From Alkaliflexus imshenetskii DSM 15055 (GTDB taxonomy: Bacteria; Bacteroidota; Bacteroidia; Bacteroidales; Marinilabiliaceae), in assembly GCF_000517065.1 (NCBI RefSeq), contig NZ_KI912105.1:49566-113565 (forward strand): 64,000 nt of DNA. Direction: 5' to 3'. The notes beneath the pieces are model-generated. The model made no database searches and was not told the origin of the DNA. It saw nothing but the letters and a program-made list of their open reading frames with translations. The position numbers and the translations under genes were made by a program. Every line of letters begins with the position of its first letter. The stretch's first letter is position 1. Of the stretch, positions 47,626-54,952 are shown one piece after another.

Positions 47626-47922
47626 TCAAGCACAATATGATGTTTTTCCATCACAAGTTACATACCCATATCCGGCAACACAAGTGTCGGTTCCTGAGCA
47701 AGAAACCGAGCCACTTTCTTTTCCTTGAACACTATAGCAAGTTGCTGATGCGGAGCAAGTATATCCACCTCCACCACCACTTTCCCTCTGCGCCTGCGCC
47801 ATAACCGCAATGGCATCCAACGAAATATCACCAACACTGCCACCTTGTAAGGCATTCATATTAAATACAGTTGCCACTGCAAAAAAAGCTGTTGCTATTG
47901 CAAAGAATATCTTCTTTTTCAT
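47626..47922 (-). CDS. NVEALA-like leader peptide, cassette E (98 aa, 6 Cys)
   Basis: Leader MKKKIFFAIATAFFAVATVF...DISLDAIAVMAQAQ, as in C and D. The cargo (RESGGGGGYTCSASATC, then SVQGKESGSVSCSGTDTC and VTCDGKTSYC) has six cysteines spread through a Gly/Ser/Thr-rich region. Upstream leader and block are near identical to D. It is followed by the short propeller at 46574. Secretion and disulfide bonding are inferred. Confidence 0.75.
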   Translation of the reverse strand: MKKKIFFAIATAFFAVATVFNMNALQGGSVGDISLDAIAVMAQAQRESGGGGGYTCSASATCYSVQGKESGSVSCSGTDTCVAGYGYVTCDGKTSYCA

Positions 47923-47950
47923 AATAATAATGATAAATGATTTAAAGTTT

Positions 47951-48131
47951 GGCTGTTAACATAAACAGCCGTTGTTCAGAAAATTGTAATACAAAATGCA
48001 TCACTGCCTGGCAGGTACATTTATCGAAACCACGAGTAACTAAGTTACTGTGTGCTCCTAATTCATTATCTTTACGCCGTCATTTGCCGAACTACTTCGG
48101 CATAATACAGACCTATTTTTTCACAAGCGTA
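47951..48131 (-). promoter_or_regulatory. Conserved structured leader of cassette E
   Basis: Counterpart of leaders C and D: GGCTGTT/AACAGCC hairpin at 47951-47970, AGTAACT-A-AGTTACT at 48035-48049, then a GTG AAA AAA TAG mini-ORF behind AGAAAGGAGGT. Confidence 0.6.
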
Positions 48132-48166
48132 TTACCTCCTTTCTTTTTTGAGTTTGGAGGGAGTCG

Positions 48167-48208
48167 GAAGAGGAAGCATGGGCTGCGGAGCACAGGGGCT
48201 TCCTCTTC
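48167..48208. promoter_or_regulatory. Conserved hairpin, copy E
   Basis: Outer 11-bp stem as in the other copies; inner GCT/AGC pairing. T tract on the plus strand only. Confidence 0.7.
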
Positions 48209-48306
48209 TTTTTCCCATAATTCAATACAGTTAGCTGACACCAACTATATATTGAAACCTTACAGTCATCTTTATTTCATTTTCATTCTTCTGCATATTG
48301 ATAATT

Positions 48307-48765
48307 TCAATGGTTAATAAATTGGGCAACTTTTTTGCGTTTATCCATCGTACTATCCAGACAAACACCATTGTATAAGCATTGATTATTCTTAAGAAAT
48401 ACTATTAAGAACAGCACCAATTTGCTGATGGCTGCTGCTGCACAAGCACAGCATATAAATCCGTAGGAGCATATAAAACCAATTGGCTGTTTGGCGAAAC
48501 ACCAACCAACACATGCATTAATTAAAAAGAAGATAGATACAGTTTGAGCGAGACTGGTAGTTCGTGCTATTGAGAGAATCGAATTTTGGAGAATTTGGCT
48601 ATTCGCATTTATCAAATGCAGGATGCTTTCACGGGTGTGAAGTCTGCAATGACTTGCTTTGAAAATGGCATGCAATAAGAACGCAGTATTTATCATCACC
48701 AACCGGTAATTGCACCGGTCGGAATTGTTGCGCCATTTTTGGTCTGGGTTTAAGGCAATATACAT
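48307..48765 (-). CDS. Repeat-borne ORF, copy E (hypothetical, 152 aa)
   Basis: Begins MYIALNPDQKW. Up to residue ~85 it is almost identical to copy A, then keeps FICSYGFICCACA before a distinct tail (CLYNGVCLDSTMDKRKKVAQFINH). Predicted hydrophobic segments as in copy A. Coding status uncertain. Confidence 0.35.
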   Translation of the reverse strand: MYIALNPDQKWRNNSDRCNYRLVMINTAFLLHAIFKASHCRLHTRESILHLINANSQILQNSILSIARTTSLAQTVSIFFLINACVGWCFAKQPIGFICSYGFICCACAAAAISKLVLFLIVFLKNNQCLYNGVCLDSTMDKRKKVAQFINH

Positions 48766-49047
48766 AATCTACTTGGGTTAAAGTAACTAACGTAATACTA
48801 AACTTTTTACGGCAAATTCCATTTGTGATTTTAGATATTTAAGTTTTAATTTTAGATAATTTTGCAAACAAATAAATGCAACCACGCTATTTCATACAAA
48901 GGGCTATAACAAACGATTCAGGATGTAAGCTAAATGTTAAATCAACAGGATTAGCAAATTCACTTAAACACTGAAAATAAGCAATACAATACATTCAGCT
49001 GTTCAGAAATATGGGAGTAGTTACATTGCAAATCATAGCTCAAAAAT

Positions 49048-49173
49048 TCAACCAAATAACTGTTAAATGCTAAGAAAATGCCAGAAGAGAATATTATTGC
49101 TATAATACCCTTATGTGAACCAGGAAAGATTACGATAACTGAAATTGACGCTAAAATAGCACTCGCTAAATAT
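49048..49173 (-). pseudogene. Relic of an O-antigen ligase family gene
   Basis: About 41 codons, KYLASAILASISVIVIFPGS then HKGIIAIIFSSGIFLAFN, align without gaps to KYLAGAILAIISVAVILSGS/RTGIIAIVISSGIFFAFN in the protein at 12424-14055. No start, stop or further domains remain. It abuts the 3' end of the BrkB-type gene. The rest of the gap 48861-49047 shows nothing. Confidence 0.7.
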
Positions 49174-50487
49174 TTATATCTCCCTCAAAAGGACGTTCTC
49201 AGGTATTTTTGAGTGTTGCTCTTCAAACTTTTCGAGGATTTGCTTAAGTTTAATGTAATCCTTGGTCTCTTCAAAATGGAAGTCGGAGGTACCGTGACTA
49301 TCGAGCCGTTCGATGATGCAATTAACAGTCATTTTATCAATGTCGAAAGCTGGGCCATAGGCAATTTCCCGATCGCTGTTCATAGGTATAATTTCAACTA
49401 ATACGCCAGCTTCTTCCAACTTTCTGAGAATCTCAGAAACAAGCCTTATTGGCAGCTTTAAGGTCACTGAAAGCTCGCTCATGGTAGGTGCAGGCTTTTC
49501 GTCTTTAAACATATCTACAATACGTTTTACCACTAATAAACTTACCAATCTGCGATAATAATTACTCATCTGTTTTGTGTCTGCCTCAAATTCAAAACTC
49601 ACATCATTTTGGTGGGCATAGGAGAGTTCAGCGCCAAGTAACACAATAAGCCATGAGGAGTGAAGCCAAATAAGAAACAATGGAAGTGCAGCAAAACTCC
49701 CATAAATTGCATTGTACTTCGACATTCCTATTTGGAAATAGATATATCCGAATTGAAGTGCAAGAAAGAGTGTACCTGCAATAGCTCCCCCAAAAATAGC
49801 CGAGGCGGGTTTTACCTTGGTATTCGGCATAATCATAAACATAAGGGAAAAAACTGCCCAAATAAGTATATATGGCGATGCCCAAGTGATGATTGGCGTG
49901 GCAATAGCTCCTAAATGAAGAATTTCTACACTGTTAGTGATAAAAACCAAAATACTGGATGACAACATGAGAAAAACAGTAGCCACAATTACAAATGAGA
50001 TGTAATCACTGAATTTTCGAACGAGTGACCGTGAGCTGGTTACATCCCATACATCATTAAATGAGGCTTCTATATTGCCTAGAATTTTCATCACACTCCA
50101 CAGGAGAATAACAACCCCAACCCCGGCAATCATTCCACCTTTGGTATTTTCCAGATAACTGATGGCAAACTCTTGTATCCATTGCACCACTTCGTCGTGA
50201 CCAACAATACGTCGTTGAATTTCAGCCTCAAGCGTTTCCATAAAGCCAAAACCCTTGGCAATAGCAAATGCAAGCGCCACAACCGGCACAACAGACAAAA
50301 GCGAATAATAAGTTAAAGCAGAGGCCTTTACAAGGCAATCATCAGCTACAAAACGACGTATGGCAAGAATGAAAACACGAAAAGTGCGTAAAATCCAAAA
50401 CTGCCTTCGCGAAGTATTATCTCTGCGAATACGCCAGATATCCTCCATCACAAATTTATGTGCAGCTTTGATTTTTTTTTGTATCAC
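49174..50487 (-). CDS. YihY/virulence factor BrkB family membrane protein
   Basis: A 437-residue protein with about six membrane segments (VKASALTYYSLLSVVPVVALAFAIAKG, GGMIAGVGVVILLWSVMKI, ISFVIVATVFLMLSSSILVFI and others) and the family motif NIEASFNDVW; YGSFAALPLFLIWLHSSWLIVLLGAELSYA is the conserved C-terminal membrane pair. The last ~130 residues form a soluble winged-helix-like domain (MSELSVTLKLPIRLVSEILRKLEEAGVL). The start is GTG at 50487; an ATG 39 bp downstream (MEDIWRIRR) is an alternative. Earlier annotation as ribonuclease BN is not supported for this family. It lies just downstream of rnpB. Function unknown. Confidence 0.85.
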   Translation of the reverse strand: MIQKKIKAAHKFVMEDIWRIRRDNTSRRQFWILRTFRVFILAIRRFVADDCLVKASALTYYSLLSVVPVVALAFAIAKGFGFMETLEAEIQRRIVGHDEVVQWIQEFAISYLENTKGGMIAGVGVVILLWSVMKILGNIEASFNDVWDVTSSRSLVRKFSDYISFVIVATVFLMLSSSILVFITNSVEILHLGAIATPIITWASPYILIWAVFSLMFMIMPNTKVKPASAIFGGAIAGTLFLALQFGYIYFQIGMSKYNAIYGSFAALPLFLIWLHSSWLIVLLGAELSYAHQNDVSFEFEADTKQMSNYYRRLVSLLVVKRIVDMFKDEKPAPTMSELSVTLKLPIRLVSEILRKLEEAGVLVEIIPMNSDREIAYGPAFDIDKMTVNCIIERLDSHGTSDFHFEETKDYIKLKQILEKFEEQHSKIPENVLLREI

Positions 50488-50517
50488 GAGACTCTTGTTT
50501 TATGAAAAAATAATAGG

Positions 50518-50887
50518 CAGCAAGCCTGTAAGCCGGATCCTGTTCCGCATAAAGCGGTGCCTGTCATTAATCTTAAATGTTGGTCACCCAACACTTTTAG
50601 CGACCTACCCTTCCCGGTTGTAAACATCAGAGCGAGCAACCCTGTACCAAAAGGAACCGGGATATACATGGTCTTGCAACCCGTGTGGCGTACGGCTGCT
50701 ACAGTTACCTGCAGCACCGGTGAGCTCTTACCTCACCTTTTCACCCTTACCTACCAAAGGCAGGCGGTTATTTTCTGTTACGCTTAAATACCCTCACGAA
50801 TATCTTCCCGTTAGGAAGCACGGTGCTCTTTGTTGTCCGGACTTTCCTCCCCCGGGGTTACCGGGAGCGACAGACCGGCCTGCTGCA
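50518..50887 (-). ncRNA. rnpB: RNase P RNA (class A)
   Basis: The catalytic RNA of RNase P, which matures tRNA 5' ends. Visible on the minus strand: 5' part GCAGGCCGGTCTGTCGCTCC, the conserved GAGGAAAGTCCGGACA block (near 50840), TACCTGCAGGTAACTGTAGC-like P7-P11 region, and the 3' end ATCCGGCTTACAGGCTTGC that pairs with the 5' end. Length of about 370 nt is normal. It has a perfect Bacteroidota promoter upstream. Confidence 0.93.
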
Positions 50888-50900
50888 AATTATTTATCTA

Positions 50901-50933
50901 CAAATGTAGTTTTATTCTATCTTATATGGCAAA
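50901..50933 (-). promoter_or_regulatory. Bacteroidota-type promoter of rnpB
   Basis: TTTG (50930-50933), 21-base spacer, TACATTTG (50901-50908): an exact match to TTTG-N19-21-TANNTTTG on the minus strand, 13-14 bp before the RNA 5' end. The -33 element lies inside the 3' end of the SPOR gene. Confidence 0.85.
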
Positions 50934-51541
50934 TATTGACTCAATGGCACGAGAAATGCATCAGGATAGCCGGACTGTTTAACCCTGCTCAGCTCATTCA
51001 AGGCAGCTTCTCCCTGAAATGAACCTACGCAATAACGGTAAATCCGATCCTTCATAAAATACTCCTGAACATTATCAAAACCCTCAAAATGGGATACATA
51101 CACCGGAAACCTAAAAGCTGCCAACTGAATGGTATAACTTACTCCGGGAACCGGAACAAAATCTCCGGCAGGTTTACTATAATCATTTGTACGTAACGTA
51201 ATTTTTCTGGTATTTAAAACAAATGCATCGGCATAACCCATTTGTCTGATTCGATCTAATTCGTGTGCTGCCTCACCGAAAGTAGTATATTCGCCCACAG
51301 TGTATCGTACAAAACCATCTGTACAGGCAAATTCCCTGATGGTATCCACATTTTTAAAAAAATCAGGATTGCCGGGAGGGAGTTGCAATGCTACTATCTG
51401 TATGGTATAATACGGTGCTTTAATTTCATTCACAGTAATTATTTTCCTGGCAGTACGCAAATGCGCCAGTTTATCCCCGAAAACGGAAATGTTTGCCAAT
51501 AACAAAATTGCTAATATCAGGATTCGGCTCAGCTTCATCAC
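50912..51541 (-). CDS. Secreted protein with two SPOR-like domains
   Basis: A 209-residue protein with signal peptide (MKLSRILILAILLLANISVFG) and two SPOR-like repeats: APYYTIQIVALQLPPGNPDF to GYADAFVL and VSYTIQLAAFRFPVYVSHF to GYPDAFLV, each with the GxY/GSF..EA..EL..++..GY pattern. SPOR domains bind denuded peptidoglycan glycans at division sites. Monocistronic by spacing, and its 3' end carries the rnpB promoter. Confidence 0.8.
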   Translation of the reverse strand: MMKLSRILILAILLLANISVFGDKLAHLRTARKIITVNEIKAPYYTIQIVALQLPPGNPDFFKNVDTIREFACTDGFVRYTVGEYTTFGEAAHELDRIRQMGYADAFVLNTRKITLRTNDYSKPAGDFVPVPGVSYTIQLAAFRFPVYVSHFEGFDNVQEYFMKDRIYRYCVGSFQGEAALNELSRVKQSGYPDAFLVPLSQYLPYKIE

Positions 51542-51622
51542 TCAGAGATTAATTAATTTTATAACCCTACTCTATATCCGGATTTTCATCCTAAAATTAA
51601 TATCAAAAAAACAAATTACGAA

Positions 51623-53662
51623 TTATCTTAAAAATCGCCAAACAACAACTTCTACTCGACGGTTAGTTAGATGCTCCTGGTCGGTACACAACTTGCCACG
51701 GCGACAATTATTTACAATATACCTTTCACCATATCCACGAGGGATCAGATTATCCGGAGATACGCCTTTTGAAGTAAGATAAGCTTCGGCCTTCTCAGCA
51801 ATTGACTGTGAAGTATTCAGGTTGGCGAATCTGTCGCCTCGGGCGTCGGTATGTCCATTCAGTTTAATAACCACATGTCTGTTATTGAGCAAATACGCCG
51901 CTACGCGATCTAGAATTCGGTAACCATCCGCTGTAATCTCATTTCCTACATAAGGTATAACTAAACCACTAATTTCATTTAAATCTGCTTCCTTAAAGAT
52001 AGGCGTCATTGAGATACCGGCTTTTCCTATTTCGTCGAGATCCATGATGCCCGCAGTCACATTCTTGGGGTTAAATTCGTTCTTACTAAACACAACTTCG
52101 AATTCTTGCCCTTCGCGGCGGTATCTGTCCGGTATGTCCACAGAGAAGCGACCGTTTGCACTGGTGGTTGATCGTCCTATTTCGGCACCGGTGAAAGCAT
52201 CTTTGAGTGTCACGGTAGCACCTTCAAGGTTTCCACCATTAAATGAACTTGTAACTATACCAGCAAAAGATGAAGGGAAAATACTTAAATCCACACGTGG
52301 CTCTTCAATCACTGGTTGAGGTCTGACAGGTTCAGGCGTTACAGGTTCCTGTCTCACTGGTTCAGGCACACCGGCGATTGGAATTACTGGCTCAGGCGCC
52401 GTCTCCTCTTCGTCGTCATCAAACCTCCAGATAACAGTAAAAATATCATCCACACTACCATCACCTCTCCTACCTGTAGAAATAAAGCCTCGTGATGGGT
52501 CGTTGGGGTCGATTACATATCCAAAATCATCCTTTGTGGAGTTGAATGGAAACATCATATTTTCAACGTTGCGCCATTCGCCATTTACATTTCGTGCTTT
52601 AAACAAATCGAGTCCGCCAAATCCAACGTGACCATCACTACTGAAATAGAGCACATTGTCCTTACTTACAAATGGGAATACCTCATTACCATAAGTATTT
52701 ACATTAGGACCTAAATTACGCGCCGGGCCATAAGAGCGGTTTGGACGTCGTTCAACAACCCAAATATCCTGACCACCATATCCTCCGGCACGATCAGAAA
52801 CGAAATAAAGAAACCGATCATCAGGAGAAACAGCAGGGTGTGCTGTATTGAAAGTATTGCTGTTGATGCTTATTTCAAGCTCATTAACCCAATCTTTACC
52901 ATCAAAAACCACAGAGTAAACTTTGAGCACACTTCCACCTCTAACCCTAACAGAGCGGGTGTAATACATCGTTTTGTAATCAGAGGTAAACGAAATAGCA
53001 CCTACGTGATAAGGAAACACCAAATTCTCGGAGAATATTCGGGTATTTTTAATCTCGCCATCTACAAGGTCAGAATAATAAAGGTTCATAAATACACGTC
53101 CCTGTCGGTCACGACGCGCATTTTCAGCATCGGATGAGGCAGATGAATAAACCACACCTCTATCGTAATACTGGATACCGAAAGACTGACCAAAAGTTAA
53201 AACCGTTGATGGGTTAACAGTTACGTTTGGATTATAAGCTTGATTGCGTTCTGCCCATTCACACGATCTGATGAGCTCATCAATCTGACCTTGAATTCTT
53301 GGGTTTTGGGGTCGAGCCTTTCGATATAAATCGATGGCCATAGAGTAGAAACCGATTTTGTGATAGGTAGATGCATAAACGAACAGATCATATCCGCTTA
53401 GATGATCCTCCAGGTTGAGAAAGACATCAAAGGCCTGATCGATGTTATTTAGGTGATAATAACAGTGACCAACTTTAATCTGATGTTCGATATCCAATTC
53501 ATTTCCATTGGCCTGAATTTGACGGTAAACCTGTAAGGCTTCATAGAACTCTTCTCTGTCATATAGCGCATTGGCACGACGAAGCAAGGCTCCCTGTCCA
53601 TAAGCGGCAACGGAACTCATCAGAAAAAGTAGAACCAAGATAGAGTTTAGGGCTCGTTTCAT
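51623..53662 (-). CDS. PorE-like T9SS-associated protein (TPR, PD40, CTD, OmpA)
   Basis: A 679-residue envelope protein starting at MKRALNSILVLLFLMSSVAAYGQ (signal peptide; start 21 bp inside the longest frame). TPR-like helices (YEALQVYRQIQ, AIDLYRKARP) are followed by a PD40-type beta-propeller (DRFLYFVSDRAGGYGGQDIWVVERR, LYFSSDGHVGFGGLDLFKAR), a Pro/Glu/Val-rich linker, a carboxypeptidase regulatory-like domain (FAGIVTSSFNGGNLEGATVTL) and an OmpA C-terminal peptidoglycan-binding domain (VIKLNGHTDARGDRFANLNTSQ). This order matches PorE of type IX secretion. It lies in a T9SS gene set with PorP/SprF and a substrate. Confidence 0.85.
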   Translation of the reverse strand: MKRALNSILVLLFLMSSVAAYGQGALLRRANALYDREEFYEALQVYRQIQANGNELDIEHQIKVGHCYYHLNNIDQAFDVFLNLEDHLSGYDLFVYASTYHKIGFYSMAIDLYRKARPQNPRIQGQIDELIRSCEWAERNQAYNPNVTVNPSTVLTFGQSFGIQYYDRGVVYSSASSDAENARRDRQGRVFMNLYYSDLVDGEIKNTRIFSENLVFPYHVGAISFTSDYKTMYYTRSVRVRGGSVLKVYSVVFDGKDWVNELEISINSNTFNTAHPAVSPDDRFLYFVSDRAGGYGGQDIWVVERRPNRSYGPARNLGPNVNTYGNEVFPFVSKDNVLYFSSDGHVGFGGLDLFKARNVNGEWRNVENMMFPFNSTKDDFGYVIDPNDPSRGFISTGRRGDGSVDDIFTVIWRFDDDEEETAPEPVIPIAGVPEPVRQEPVTPEPVRPQPVIEEPRVDLSIFPSSFAGIVTSSFNGGNLEGATVTLKDAFTGAEIGRSTTSANGRFSVDIPDRYRREGQEFEVVFSKNEFNPKNVTAGIMDLDEIGKAGISMTPIFKEADLNEISGLVIPYVGNEITADGYRILDRVAAYLLNNRHVVIKLNGHTDARGDRFANLNTSQSIAEKAEAYLTSKGVSPDNLIPRGYGERYIVNNCRRGKLCTDQEHLTNRRVEVVVWRFLR

Positions 53663-53911
53663 GTGTCTCGATTTTATAGTCAAAAGTTACATTTAAGTAG
53701 TGAAAACCCTATGATAAGGCTTACTAATACAATGCAACAATATGTTTAATTCAAAAAAAAAAACATCTGTTTTCCAAAGATACACTTTCATACCTTTAAA
53801 CCTAGGCGTTAAGGTTATTTCTTACAAACATGTGATAACAATTATTAACCAAAATCACATCGTTACATTCACCAAATATGTTTTAAAAACCATTGCGTAA
53901 TATGAAATGGT

Positions 53912-54847
53912 TTAAAAGTATCTAATGGATCGCATACCAGGCCGTTTGTTAAAAGAGAAGTCGAACTGAAGGCTGACTTCATGTGAACCGGCTTTGGCAT
54001 AATTGTTTATGGGCGAAAAGGGGTAATCAAATGCATAACGCACAGTAAACTGGCGATTGATAATGTATTCAAAAAGGAAGACCATCTCAGAAATTGTACG
54101 ATATGAGAGACCAACCCAAAACTGTTCAGCAAACAATACATTTGCAGAGACATCAAACTGCAATGGAGCTCCATAAACCTCCTTCATTAAAATTGTTGGC
54201 TTTACTTTCACCGGATACCAGTCAAAAATATACCCTCCATACAAATACATGTGGATATTCTTGAAATCGATGGTATTCTTGAACCCGGAGCTGTTCTGAT
54301 CAAATTGATCTGAAAAGAATTTTGGTATCGAGAATCCAATAAAATAGTCGTCCGTATAGTAGTAAGAACCAAATCCAAAGTTAAAATTAAGCTTACTCTC
54401 CTTCCCTGCCCAAACGGGATCGTTCATATCCCCTACTATTGCTTTTGTGCCATCATATACCAAAGAGCTAAGACCAAACTGAAGACCAAACGACATAAAT
54501 TTCGCATCACGGTCTAACTGGATTTTATAAGAAGCGGCACCAAACAGATCGAAGGTATTTGTGAAGCCAATTCGGTCATTCACGAGGGCTAGACCAACAC
54601 CTACGTTTGTATCTTCAATGGGGCCATGCACATTAAGCGCTTGATTCATAGGTGCACCATCCAACCCAATCCATTGACTGCGATGAATCATAAGACCGCT
54701 GATGATGTCCCGCGTTCCATTATAGGCAGGGTTTAACAAACCCTGGTTGGCTATATAGTGGTTAAACTGGTACTGATTTTGGGCATCAATCCGAACCAAT
54801 GTTACCATTAGGAGCGCAACAATTAATATGAAATATTTTTTAACCAT
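53912..54847 (-). CDS. PorP/SprF family type IX secretion membrane protein
   Basis: A 311-residue outer-membrane protein. Signal peptide, then QYQFNHYIANQGLLNPAYNGTRDIISGLMIHRSQWIGLDGAPM, the family signature, followed by beta-strand repeats (YGGYIFDWYPVKVKPTILMKEVYGAP, WVGLSYRTISEMVFLFEYIINRQFTVRYAFDYPF) and a terminal strand HEVSLQFDFSF. PorP/SprF-family proteins attach substrates carrying type B sorting domains to the cell surface. It lies 105 bp behind the giant substrate gene, so the pair probably works together. Confidence 0.9.
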   Translation of the reverse strand: MVKKYFILIVALLMVTLVRIDAQNQYQFNHYIANQGLLNPAYNGTRDIISGLMIHRSQWIGLDGAPMNQALNVHGPIEDTNVGVGLALVNDRIGFTNTFDLFGAASYKIQLDRDAKFMSFGLQFGLSSLVYDGTKAIVGDMNDPVWAGKESKLNFNFGFGSYYYTDDYFIGFSIPKFFSDQFDQNSSGFKNTIDFKNIHMYLYGGYIFDWYPVKVKPTILMKEVYGAPLQFDVSANVLFAEQFWVGLSYRTISEMVFLFEYIINRQFTVRYAFDYPFSPINNYAKAGSHEVSLQFDFSFNKRPGMRSIRYF

Positions 54848-54952
54848 ACCTGAGGGTCTTAATTGCTTAAGTTTTCTAAATTAACATGTTAGCAATTGGG
54901 TTCTTCAAAAACATTTACACTTACTAAAAATATCTACACAGCAGCAGCTTAA

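Larger units (their letters stand above)
48132..48860 (-). repeat. Cassette repeat block E (about 0.73 kb)
   Basis: Full copy, closest to block A over the ORF and to block D over the leader, a mosaic pattern expected from gene conversion among copies. Confidence 0.85.

Noticed and set aside
48126..48160. Fragment of a 16S rRNA gene (ACCTCCTTTCT)
   Set aside because: Identity is limited to the last 11 bases around the anti-SD; flanks do not match rRNA. It is better read as an extended SD on the other strand.
20757..48208. The conserved hairpins as terminators of the peptide operons
   Set aside because: They lie upstream of the peptide genes and have no T run in the gene direction; if terminators, they act on plus-strand RNA.
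20105..48860. Diversity-generating retroelement
   Set aside because: No reverse transcriptase, no template/variable repeat pair; the cargo differences are whole-sequence and not adenine-specific.
49174..50487. Ribonuclease BN
   Set aside because: An older label for the BrkB/YihY family; no RNase motifs are present in this membrane protein.
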